Source: Cercophora sp. LCS_1
Lineage: Eukaryota > Ascomycota > Sordariomycetes > Sordariales > Lasiosphaeriaceae
Reading direction: 5' to 3'
Assembly (NCBI GenBank): GCA_036250225.1
Contig: JAPZLL010000004.1
Span: 1,302,001 to 1,366,000, forward strand
Length of the DNA: 64,000 bases
In this document: positions 43,576 to 55,308 of the stretch, one piece after another
How the letters are laid out: every line of letters starts with the position of its first letter
How positions within the stretch are numbered: position 1 is the first letter of the stretch
Program-made: the position numbers and the translations under genes
Notes under the pieces: generated by a model
Seen by the model: only the letters and a program-made list of their open reading frames with translations
What the model was told of the DNA's origin: nothing
The model's database searches: none

Positions 43576-46500
43576 GGTGTCTCGGCTCGGCACTCTAGTC
43601 GGCTTAGAGGTCGCTGTTCGTTCGGGGGGTGCGCAAACGGAACAACACTCTTCAAGGTCACCGGAAGCTCCAGCCAGGGAGACAAAAGGTATCCAGCGAG
43701 ATGATGAGAAGTCGGAGCAGATTGCGCAAGAGGCTGTTAGGGTTTGGCAAGGCAAAGTTCGACTCAAATCCACAAGTTTCGGCTTCGGTGTGTCGAAGAT
43801 GATCAGTTGCTTGACAGCGGCCAATGCGCTGCATCGACAGCGCCACCAGTCACGATAAGCCGCAGTCTTAGCGCCTGCTGCGGAGTGATAAGATTGTCCA
43901 GTGATGATGCTGCGGGACAAGGCACTGAACGTCCGGTAAGTAGCCCCTCGTTCCTGAAACCGTTTCGATTTGTTTTGAAGAGACGGACAACTGGCAATTG
44001 ATTTCTGAAAAATTGGTGAGTGAATTGTTCAACGTTCCAACAAACACTCATCACGAGCAAACCCGGCTGGTGCGCCGCCATGTCCGGAAGTCGGCGATCA
44101 CAGTCGAGGATCCGCCACGAACGAATCAGAAGCCAATCATTTGCCCACGAGCCTCAACAACGCCGTCCGACCAGTCCAACATGCCGCTTGGCCGGGCGCC
44201 GATATTACCATCTGATTCCGTTATTCGATCATGATAGGTAGTTATCAGTCCATTCTTCGTTCGTCTAAGCTTGAGGTCAATGTCCTGAACCAGACTCCAG
44301 ATTGGGTACACCTGTCAATGCTCAATCTCTGTGTTCGGACACACCGATCCCATCTTTAGAGCATTGTTCTCAACAAATAGGGACATCTCTGGACATTCTG
44401 AGACAAACACAATACCCACTTGTTTCCGACGAACCAGTGCCGGCCTTAGCGTAAGTACGGGATACAGGGTTCTGCTTAGCTTCCTGAAGCTGTCATCCCT
44501 GTCCAGCTCGGTGCCTCCGTTGGCACGCCGGGGCCCCTTGCCATCTTCATGATGTACGTATGTGTATAGCATCTCAACAGATTCAAATCTTTTCACCTAG
44601 AATTCTCCCCCAGGGACAGAATGCTACACGCTTGCTACAAATCTGCCAGGTGAAGGCTGACGTCTTACCTCCTTCGACCTGGCGTCCCACACCGCACCAC
44701 GACCAACATGGTCGCAGTAGAGCCCTCTGAAGGAGAAGGAAATCTCCTTACCAACAAGAAAAAGCAGATCACTTTGGATCAAGGTGAGCGGGGGAACACC
44801 ACCGGAATGTCCCGGCAGATTATCCCGCAAGACCAGGCTGAAGTGACGACACTTTGGCTACTCCTCCAACGGGTTCAAAATGAATTGCTCACCTTCTCTA
44901 CCGTTTATTGCGATCTCAACACACCAAGGATTTGATGGTTGAGTCTAACGATGAGTCGCTCAGCAAGCCCACTTGTCCACAAAGCGTGACTGCCTTGGAC
45001 TTTAAAACTCTGGACGGTGCCAAACTCACCACGCCGGTCCGAATAGGCTTCTAAGTAAGAAGTAAGGGGAAATTGAGCGGGGAGCCCCATCAACACTTTC
45101 AGTTAGAGGGGCTGACCAGTTTAATAATACTCTGCCATACCCCTATCCCGCCTTCGAGGGCTGCTGAAGACGCAGCTCTCGCCGATGGCTGCCCCAAGTC
45201 ATCAAAGCCCACGGAAGTAACAACGATCTTAGATGACCGGTGGATGGAAGTATCATTCAGCCTCCCTGGACTGTCTCTAACGGGAGTTCAGCGATCATCA
45301 TTCTGCTCCATGGCGGTAACCTGGCTGAATCTGGACCTATGAAGAACGAAGATCGGTACACGTCCAGCTTGAGCGGCGTGAGAAAGAAGGATATATGACC
45401 ACGGGAGGTTTCTTCAGGTTTTCCTCTGGTCTAACCAACCCTTAGATTGGTAATCAAGTGTTTCCCATTGTTTAGGGTCTCAAACAGCATCTTCGTCTCG
45501 TGCTTAGGGAGCCTTACGAGCGCTATCATCTCTACCGCGGAGACAACTATAACAATACATTGAGGCCAGCGGCATCCCTCCCAGTGGTTCAATGTTTGGT
45601 GAAGACACATAGTTGATGTCCAGGGCCCTCACGGAAACTCACATGGATCTTGAATTTATCTTAAGGCCCGAACAGAACTGCTGATGCTTGTTTCAGCCCG
45701 CCCGTCTCTGCCAGCTTTGCCTTGCTTGAACATGCAACCCCCATATAGCCCAACAAATTCACTCAGCATGTTGGCTCAGCTCATTTGCAACATACTGGGC
45801 CAGAATCTTACTGAATCCCATCAATCCTTCGAACTCGGCGGTATACATGTACCGAAGACGGTAATCAGTATCATATCGGTCAATTCGAAGACGAGTTCGC
45901 CGACTCTTGTCCCCGAGAGAATCATCACGGAAACAAGTACACGCTCATTCTTTGGAAGCTTCGGCAGAGGTACCAGCATAGAATTCCTGTAGGATATTGC
46001 CAAACTCATCGCAAAGGCGTAACACTTTTGCTGATCCTATCTGTCAACAAGAGCCCAGCGGCACACAACTCCCAAGGCGGTTATTAGGTACCTGCTTAGG
46101 CGCATCGCTACCAGAGTATAGTAGACGCAATGATAGCTCGAGAGCTACTCTATGCTAACATAGGTATCCAACCTTGCCAACCAAAGCAATATGTGCTATT
46201 TCAAGAACCCGAGCCAAACCTTCGGATGATCTCCTGCAACAAACAGCACCAGCCGAGCGGGAGCGTCTAAACCGGCGAAACGATCAACAGGGCCAGTTAA
46301 TAAAACCGGCAAGAGCTCCGGGCCGGCAGGCACGGGGACAAAGAGCCGGCCTGTCTGTCTGATAGATCCACTCCCCGCTCCGGTGCCGAGTCGGATCGGC
46401 AGGAGAACGGCATAGAGCTCCGGAATACGAGGTATGTGGCGACGGGGGGTTTCCATATATGCATTAAAACTGCCGACGAGAGAGCGCCTCACCGTGATCG

Positions 46501-49500
46501 CTGGAGCGCACTTCAAAGCCACAGACCCTAATCCAGAGGTCCCCATTCGTGAAAGTTCTCGGCGCCGATCGGCCAAAAATAGAAAACTCGAGGTCCAACA
46601 AGGTTATCAGGAAGTGAGCTGCAGTTGGTCTCGTACACGTGGAGAAGGGACCGAGGATACTACAGAAGTATTCCGTGAAGAAGGGGGGCTGTGTGGCTGG
46701 TGGTAGGGTAGATCAAAGCCCTACTTGCGTAAACGAACACTTGGGGGTGAGCTTCAAGGAACTTCGGTGGTTGCCGGTAACTTTTTCAGACGTAATATTT
46801 ACTCCTCAATCGCAAGCCTCGACGATGATCCCAGGAAACCCTTTTATCAGGTTATTCATTTCGGCGTGTAATCAGCCCACGAATGCGCAACCAAACCCGC
46901 GGACGGGCGTGACAGGCCCCTTCACGACCCCACAGACCCTGGATTACACCGGAATGACGGGAGACGGCAGTCGACGGCGCCCACCTATCTGCAAGTGCAC
47001 CCTACGGGTAGCCCGCCTGTCGTGCCCTCAGCCGATCCCTTCCTTCTTCAGGAGTGCCTTGCGCGGCAGTGAGGGCGCCACGGCAACCTGCACCCTCTTG
47101 GCCGAAGGCCTGGGGTCCGCGGTCCACGGTCCACGGACTCCGGGGGACAGCAAGATGAGCACGCGCTGGATCAGATGCAACGGTAATGTAACCTGTATGG
47201 CGGCAATCTCGGCCCCAGAGCGCCATGCCAGGCATGGGGAAATTGATGCCAATCAGGGTCCCCGTTCGACATATAGATCCAGTCGACGACGGGGAGTGGT
47301 TTCGCTGTTCTGTAAGGCTGACAGAACACAACTACTACACACCACCAAACGTAAAACCCAAATCATCGTCCTCGACTGGTAAGAGATAAAGTTATCCCCA
47401 ACAAGCAATATCCATAGGCGAGCGTGTGGACACGACGGCCTCGAAGGACTTGAGGCCATCTCAGCCCACGCCTGGACTGCAGACGCAAGACCCATCTTCC
47501 CCCACGGTGCCCGCGCTAAATCCCAAGACACTGGTAGGTTGGCTCGTACCGTGAACTCGAGCGACATGGCAACCACGCGCTGGGGAGCAAAGAGCCGTCA
47601 GATCTCGGCGCATATGAGAGCACAGCGGCAGCCCAAAGCGCGCTCGGAAACACCAAGTACCTCAGCATCAGCTCGGTGCGACTGGACGCTCAGTAATCGC
47701 CGTGCCGTCGCTGGCAGAGCTGCGCTGCAGCAACAAAAAACAACCAGACCTCGACAGTGCGCTTTACACGTGGCCCGCATCACCACAATAGGCCCCCAAG
47801 CGCTCCTCTCCACCCTCGGTCATGAAAACCCCCAAACCCGCGGCAGCGCGAACGACATAGACGTCGCATGAGAAAAAAATATGGCTCCCGTGGGATGCAC
47901 GTAATATCAGCCATGATGTCATGCCAAGAGTCAAACATGCGCACGGGGCAGTCTTGTCACACAATTTGCGGAGATTGTCGCATTTGTTCACTCCCCGCAC
48001 ACCCGTCTCTGTGTGAATTTCTCCTTCTGGGCCGTCCCCCCATCGATTTTGCCATCGGAAACGCAGCTGTTCGGGTGCCGGACGGCCTGGATAATTGTGA
48101 GCGATGGTTTTTTTCAGACTTCGTCCTCCAAAAGATAAGAGATGATTCCGGGTTTGGAATGGCGCTTGAGATTCATGGTTGCTGGGTGTGGCTGCGGCCC
48201 TTCGCGTGCCAAAGATTGCGATTGGCGGGACCAAGGGATGGGATGGGAATCTGTCCACAATCCCATCTGCCCCATCAGTCGATAATGACGCACACGTGTA
48301 GCGCATTTTGCAGACCCGTCGCTTCGACGGGCGACCCCTCACCAACGAATTGAACGCCTGTCCTTCCCTCCCGGCAGCCAAGCACTCCTCTACCCAACAG
48401 CATTTGAAGTATGAGGCTTAGTTCAATCACTTGTGAAGCGCGCTGAAGTAGGGAAAACCCAGAGGCGACGGGGTTGATGCCTGCATGTCTCTGAGCCCGC
48501 CTCTGGTCAGCTTGGTGATTCTCGCGAGAAGGGTTTGAATGAACAGCGGGTGGTCGATTTGCGCGCGGTACGGCGTTGAATCTTTCGGCGGGTGACGCGC
48601 ACGCAGGCACCAACCGTCAATCAGATGACACTTGGTTTGGCGGGTGGTGGGGGCGCCGTTTCAGCCGTTTCTCCATGAGCGAAAACGCACCATGTCCTCT
48701 CTTGGGACGGCTCAGGCGGCAGTTTCAAACCTCCTCAATCAATGCAGTGCCACGTAGTAGCCCTTCTATTTCCTTCTCGGCGGGATCATCGTGAGTGTCT
48801 TGGAACCTTTTTTTCGGGGTTTTTTGCCCGGTAGCGACGGGAGACCTCGTGGACGCCGGCCGTTGGCAATGGATGGAAAGCCTTGAGCGCGGGCGGGCCC
48901 TGTGACGTCATATCGCAGAACATAGCAGTGTTGTCGCATGACAGCCACAGCGGTGAGAGTTTGCGGAGAAGGACGACTGGGGATGCCAGGACAAGCGGAC
49001 GCCATCGCGCAAGCGCCTCCACTTCTGGGAACGCCTGAGGACGGGACGTGGGACGCTTTGCGCTTGTCGGTTCCTCCGTTAGGCTGTCTGTCGTCTGTTG
49101 TGGTATTTTGTGGCGCGCCTCCGCTGCACGCTCTTACGACAAGAGCCGTCCCAGCTGGAGACGGTTACAAAACAGTTGTGACGGTTCCCGCCACACGGAA
49201 CTGGCCCGTGATTCCCGGTCTCGAAACCAGGACCCAGTCGCTGGTTTGGTCTTGTGGACTTGATGCGGCGCCTGGGGATCCTGTGAGAGAGGTCCGGCCG
49301 CTTTGGAGCTGCGCTTTGAGACCTTTTGCGAAGGGCTGTAAGGGAGTCTATCAGATTTGATGATCCAACTTCGAGGTGACTCGATTCCGAATAATAGGAC
49401 GAGATATTGAAGTCGTTTTGACGGTTTACTGCAGCGCACAACGCTGGTGCTACAACCCTGTCGCATCGACAAGCACTTCTGTAGTAAACCGCCCGAGTTT

Positions 49501-52500
49501 GATATCCGCACACAAGACCGGTAACACGGCGTAAGCGAAGAGCCAAGGAGTATCTGCAGCACAATGACTCCAGAAGGTTTCCAGAATACCGAAAGTCGGA
49601 ACTCGGGTGCCCAAATCAGACAAGATCGCCAGCTTCCAACTCGTACCGAACACGACGGATTCATATTCTGACAGGACCAGCGGAAAAGGGCTCGGTCTGT
49701 TCTGGCATCCTATCTTGCATCTGCCGCTCGCCGCCGTTTGCCCTGCAGCAGCAAAAAGCTTGATAATTTCCCCCCTCAATCCGTCCATAACATCGCAACT
49801 ATTGGGAAAAGTGCACCCTGTCCGTTTTCTTTGCCCCGTGGACGAAATGCGCGGTGGACCAGATTGGGAAGTCGGCGGGATTTGGCGCGCGAGACGAGGA
49901 GAAGAGAAACGAAGCAAAATGACGTCATAAATAGGTGGCGTTCGCGTTCCGCTGCCCGTGCGGTTGCGTAGTCGTGTCGGGATGCAGATCCCTGCGAGGC
50001 TCTGAAGGGACCGCATTGGCACCCCCGAGCTGTGACCTGAAGCCGCCCAAGGTCGAACAGTTCACCGGTAGGTAGCCTGCCAACAGAGCATTCACGGCCG
50101 CGAAACCCCCCCTCTCCCGAGGATGAAGCAGGCGCTTCATCGATATTGGTATTTCAAGTCCGCTAGGACCGTGCGAGGCGTCCAAGTGCGGCAAAATCTG
50201 GGGTTGCACCTAGCTTCGACGTTGAAAACCGAGCCGCTGCAGCAACACTTTGACTATCACTCTGTAATACAGGCATATCCTAGCAAAAGGCCGAGGAGAA
50301 GACGGCCCCGCATGCCGCAACAGGCGATTTCGCATATTGGTGGGATAGGTTTCTCAAAAATGCCACTGCGGAGCTTCGGCACGCCCTTCAGCGTCGAGAA
50401 ACGCTTTGGATGAGTCTTTTCCGTCAACGACGCCTGTGGCAATAGGGGCACTTCAGCCACATATTGGATAGCATCAGTCCCGTCCTTGGAGGTGACAGGG
50501 CCGGGGCGTTAAAGATCAGCTCTGGGCGCTCTCCGTTTTGCGCTTTTGAGGTCGCGACGGGGGCGAACTAGACAAGCACCGCCACGCGGTCGCATCGACC
50601 GACGTCTCCAGAGAGCCTGGGTAAAAGGTATTGGTACTTTACCCGATGGCTCTTGTGGTCGCTTCGTAAAAGACGTGCTATGGAGTACCTGAGGCGTCAA
50701 AAAAGCACGTTCAACGGTCGAATCAGTGTGCACTTACCGAATCGACCGCTGATGAGTCGACCGAATAGGAGACGCAAGACGCAGTTGCCAAAATAGGGCA
50801 CGCACTCCTTGTAGGCCATCAGCAATTCTTCCGATATCCACAAGCGAGAAGAGGAGGCTTGGGGTAGTTCGAGATGGGTGAGGGTCGTGGGCATAGGACT
50901 CGCAAATGAAAGGGTGGTGGGAATCCACAATGGGTATCGAGCGTGCTTTCTGGTCGCTCAGAACGCCCCGGCAAACGCTCTTTCCTCCCACCTCACTCGT
51001 TCCATCCACCTACCAGTTCCCGTCTGGGGAGAAAACATTATGCTTGCATGGAGAAGACTCCATTGAAAAGGCTGGGCATGACGTGCATCTTCAAATTCGA
51101 TTTTGCAACGCAAACCCGCTGTCGAAACGAAGCCGCCATCGCTAGATCGGACCGAGCGTTACGGGCGTTCCCAGAGGGCGTCGTGGAGGTGCCCATGGGT
51201 GGGGTGTTGAGCCGAGCTAGTGGCACACGCCTCCTCCCAGACCCGAGGGGGGGTGTGATCGTGATGGAGGGTGTTCCCCGCTAACAATTTTTCGAGCGCA
51301 CCTTCCACGACCGTTGCGCAGAGACCCTGCCTATTGGCGGCTTCCGTTCCCGCTCAAGTTTTGTGGTTCTATGGCACTTGCGCATCGAAAAATGACCCGT
51401 GCAAGACCGGATTTTCGTGTTTTCCCTTATTTTTCTTCTGCTGAGCTGCAATGTGCCAGCGGGGAGCTGAGGTGCCGTTCGTCGGTCCCCAGCATTGCCC
51501 AGCACCCCAGGTGGAAACGCGGCAAGGAAACGGACCGGGGCCGGCATCCCTCGTTTAAGACGGTTAGCCACCCGGAAGTCGTGAGGTGAGATGGGAAGGG
51601 AGATTGCTCAGACAGCCCCGCAGTTCGCAGGCCGTTAATCCAACGCCCCCCAACCCAGACGTTTTTGCTGTTGGACTCGATGACCGACTGGGAGGGTCCC
51701 CCGACGAAAGAGTTGCCCGACCCGACCACTACATGAATGGGAGGGAGGAGAGGGCATGTTCATAATTATTTGAGACCTCTTCCACCCCCTCAACCCCATT
51801 TCTCCCATGTTCCTTTTGGCGCCATCCTTCCTTGTATGGTTTGTATACTGGGGCAACTGGAACTCGACCTGTCTTCCACAGCTCCTGTCCTCGTCAACCT
51901 TCGCGCGAAGTTGATCCAACTCCTCCCAACAGGACAACCACGCTATTGACCCCCCCCCTACCGCTACTCACCTAGGTCAGCTCTGTCTACGTCTTGTATG
52001 TCTACGTCTCTTTTTTCTCCCGCCCCTCACACCCCATCCGTCCACGCAGCGATCAGCCACACCATCCCCTCTGTATTCCTTGCTCCCTCTTCTCCCTTCC
52101 CCTTCGGGTTAGCGAGCCACTCCCGGGACCCTGAACGGCGAGGGTGTGTGTGTCGCCCACCACCCCATGAAGTCGCCTCTGGTCCCCCAACTCTATAACA
52201 CTTTGTGTTTCCTTCACCCATATAGGCCTCGCGTTTAATTGACGGTGGGGATTGCATTAGCGGCTGCGCGTTGGTATATACAAGGCCAACCACACCCCTC
52301 TGCAGATGCGAAACTCCCCAAAAGCTCGTGCCGGCGCATACTTTCCCATCATCTCCTTTCCGCTTTCTCGCCTTCGACCGCCTCTCGTTTACCTCGTTCA
52401 AACATACACGCTTGCCGGAGCCTTTCGCCTGGCCTGATCCCCTCGTTCTCTTGTACACCAAGTCTGACACACTACAGTGGAATAGGCGACGACAGTTCGG

Positions 52501-52720
52501 ACCTCAGGAGTTTCTGTGCCATCCAACACACCAGCCTGACCTTCCCCACTAACGCTCCGAATTACACACCCTGCCGAGCGCCATCTTCTGCCACTTAGTC
52601 CGTGGCTTGTGCTTCGCACCCCAGAGAACAAGCAGCATCTTACAGCGACCCTGTCACTACAGCTGATACCCATCCTTCCTCCCTTTGCCGTCGCTTGGTC
52701 GGACTTGCGCTACCAGCGCC
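43576..52720. other. 9.1-kb gene-poor region
   Basis: The longest gene-free block in the window. I could not support any intact gene, transposon, terminal repeat or rRNA. Open frames of up to about 250 codons occur on both strands, but their compositions are shifted and none shows motifs or splice structure. A short plus-strand stretch at 45,684-45,992 weakly resembles a carrier-protein (PCP) domain (see findings). The last 1-2 kb, pyrimidine-rich and ending at the grainyhead start, is probably its promoter and long 5' leader. Confidence 0.5.
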
Positions 52721-55308
52721 ATGTTTCGCCAAAGGTACGTTACCACCGTTCACCCAACTCATGTAGGACGCGGGGGGATAATGTTGCCCTCGGGTTTTGA
52801 GGGTCTTATCTCACTTCAAAGAAGTCGCGTTGTGCTCACACATACTGTGCAGGACAAGCTCCCAAAAGCCGGGAGATGAACTGTTGGCAAACTTCAGACA
52901 ACAATTCCCTGAAGTAGCTGCAGCATCCTCGTCCTCGTCGGCCTCCGCCGCAACAACGAAGACTGCACCTAGCAACCAAGCCGATGTTGCTGCTACAGCA
53001 GCTGAAAGGTTTGTGACCAGATATTTCTCTTCTCCATCTCGAATGAAGCCCATTCATCCTGGGTACCGTAATTGACTCGGTATACAGACCCCAGACCATC
53101 CCTCATGAGGTCTTTCGTGATCAAGACCCCACTCCACGGGCCTCTAATGAGCCGTGGAGGTTTACCCCATCGCTCCTAGATCCCGGGTCTTTTTCCTTTG
53201 CCAGCTTTGGTGGCCACCCGGGAGGATACTACACTCCCACTCCTGGTGGCACGAACACTTTATACCACCCCCAGGCCGGCGATCTACATACGCCAACCCT
53301 CAGCCTTGGTATGGGCTTGGGGACACCGCTTTCCATGCCAACAACCGAGGGTGGTGTGCACTCAGGCCCAACATCTCTTGATATGGGAGGGTACCATCAT
53401 GGGTTTCACCCGCATCACCAATTCCAGCACTTCAACCCTTTTATCCAGCCACCACCTCCGCAGCCGTCTTTCGCGCCGTCGTCTTTTGTTCACCAGGACA
53501 CAGGATACGAGACGATGGACCAAGATGGTTCCCCCATGGACTCTGATCCCGCCGACGAACGTCATGGGTCGATCGAAAATAACTTCCGGGGTCAACAATC
53601 ACCTATGATGTCGTTTCAGGCTCGCCAGTTCGGCATGGCGATGACGGTCCCGCTCCCAGCTTCGGCCGAGAAGTTCCGCTTTCACACTGCTCTGAATGCG
53701 CCTACGGCCATGATCAAACACGCCGACGAGATCCCCGTTACCTACCTCAACAAAGGACAAGCCTATTCGCTCTCCGTCGTCGATACGACCCCTTCCCTGC
53801 CCATTGCGCCCGGTACCCGGTTCCGAACGTTTGTTCGAATCTCATTTGAAGACGAACAACAGCGCCACAAACCTGGTGTCTGCTGGAGTTTGTGGAAGGA
53901 AGGGCGGGGCACCAATGAGGCCCATCAAAGGGGAGGAAAACTGCAGGCAGTGGAATACGTCGAGGCAGGACAACTTGCTGACAACGATGACAAGCGAACG
54001 CGCATGGAACTCGAAACCTCCTCGTTTGACGGCTTCTCTGTTATCTGGACTCCGGGGGTCAACGGCTCTGTGGAGTGCACCATTGCCGTCCGCTTCAACT
54101 TCTTGTCTACGGACTTCAGCCATTCCAAAGGTGTCAAAGGGATACCTGTCAGGTTGTGTGCAAAGACACGTGCACTCCCCCCTGATGGGATGCAGTCTCC
54201 TCCCGACAGCAGCACCGCGCCCGAGATCTGCTATTGCAAAGTGAAACTCTTCAGAGACCACGGTGCCGAGCGCAAACTGTCGAATGACGTTGCGCATGTG
54301 CGGAAAACTATCGACAAGCTGAAGCAGCAGATTGCGCAGGCCGAAAGCGGCATCAAGGACTTTGGGAAGCGAAAGAGGTCAGGAGCGTCCCAGCCCAAGA
54401 CATCCAATGGCCAGCGGCCCGGCAAGATCCAAAAACACAAGCGGACTTGGTCCATGTCCTCTGCCAGTTCGGCAGGCGGCGGGCCCCGGGTACCTCTCGA
54501 GGAGGATCTTCACTTCAAACTGCAAACTCTTCAGGACATGTTCACCAGCACTCGTCCTGTCAGTGTGCTGTATCTCCGCGGCGATGAACTTGACGATCCC
54601 GATCTCCACCCGGTCTCGCTCCCTGGAGAATCCCTCGACCTTGTAAAGGTTGAGTCGAGAGAGAGCAACGCATGGCGGAGCGAGAGAAGCTCTGTGGCTG
54701 GATCATCTCTGGTTTCCCCGTCACCGAGCTCGCTCTCGCTGCGTTCTCAGGCCTCTGTGGGTGGCAACAAATCACACTGGCAGGAATACCAACAAGGCAG
54801 CGACTCGTCGGCAACCCGGCAAGGGTCAGACCAGCCGACCAAGATACAACAGACGGACGGGGCCGGCAATCTGACCGGCTGGATCGAAGCGCTGGGTGTG
54901 GATTCCGCATACCGGCCTCCTTCCGAGCGACCAGCAAAACCCATTGCGTGCTTCTATGTTGCTCGGCACGACCCCTCCAGCCCGTCGGCTCATGAGTTTC
55001 ATCGCGCCGTCTACCTTATGCAACGAACTTTACACGAGTTTGTCAAGCGGGTTGCCCAGAAGTGGAACTTTGATCCTAGCGGTGTCACCCGCGCCCTGCG
55101 GGTTGTGCGGCGAGGTCTCGAGGTAGAAGTGGACGATGATGTAATCCGGGAGCTGCCAGAAGGCCAAGATATGATACTCGAAATTACCGAAGTCAACTCT
55201 CCCCTGAAACGGGACTGGGAAATGGCTGTCGACGCTCCTGGTGAGCCTGAGATGGTATCTCCCACAACGACAACGCAGAGGACATACGAGCTGCGGTTAA
55301 CTTATTAG
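52721..55308 (+). CDS. csp-2: Grainyhead/CP2-family transcription factor (CSP-2-like)
   Basis: The fungal grainyhead factor controls cell-wall remodelling and conidial separation; in Neurospora it is csp-2. Three exons: 52721-52734 (14 nt), 52853-53008 and 53088-55308; 796 aa. The 14-nt first exon encodes MFRQ plus two bases; the next exons restore a continuous N-terminus ending AERPQTIPHEVFRDQDPTP. Residues about 57-245 are Pro/His/Gly-rich. The CP2 DNA-binding domain spans about 250-465: EKFRFHTALNAPTAMIKH, EIPVTYLNKGQAYSLSV, GTRFRTFVRISFEDEQQR, CWSLWKEGRGTNEAHQR, and the closing RLCAKTR...APEICYCKVKLFRDHGAERKLSND. A nuclear signal (KRKRSG) follows. The C-terminal ~110 residues (from PIACFYVARHD) look like the ubiquitin-like or SAM-associated dimerisation part of CP2 proteins. 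The short first exon is inferred from splice fit and could be replaced by another start. Confidence 0.88.

Noticed and set aside
46639..47382. 247-codon plus-strand frame
   Set aside because: Composition is random-like (Arg/Pro/Thr) with no motif or splice support.
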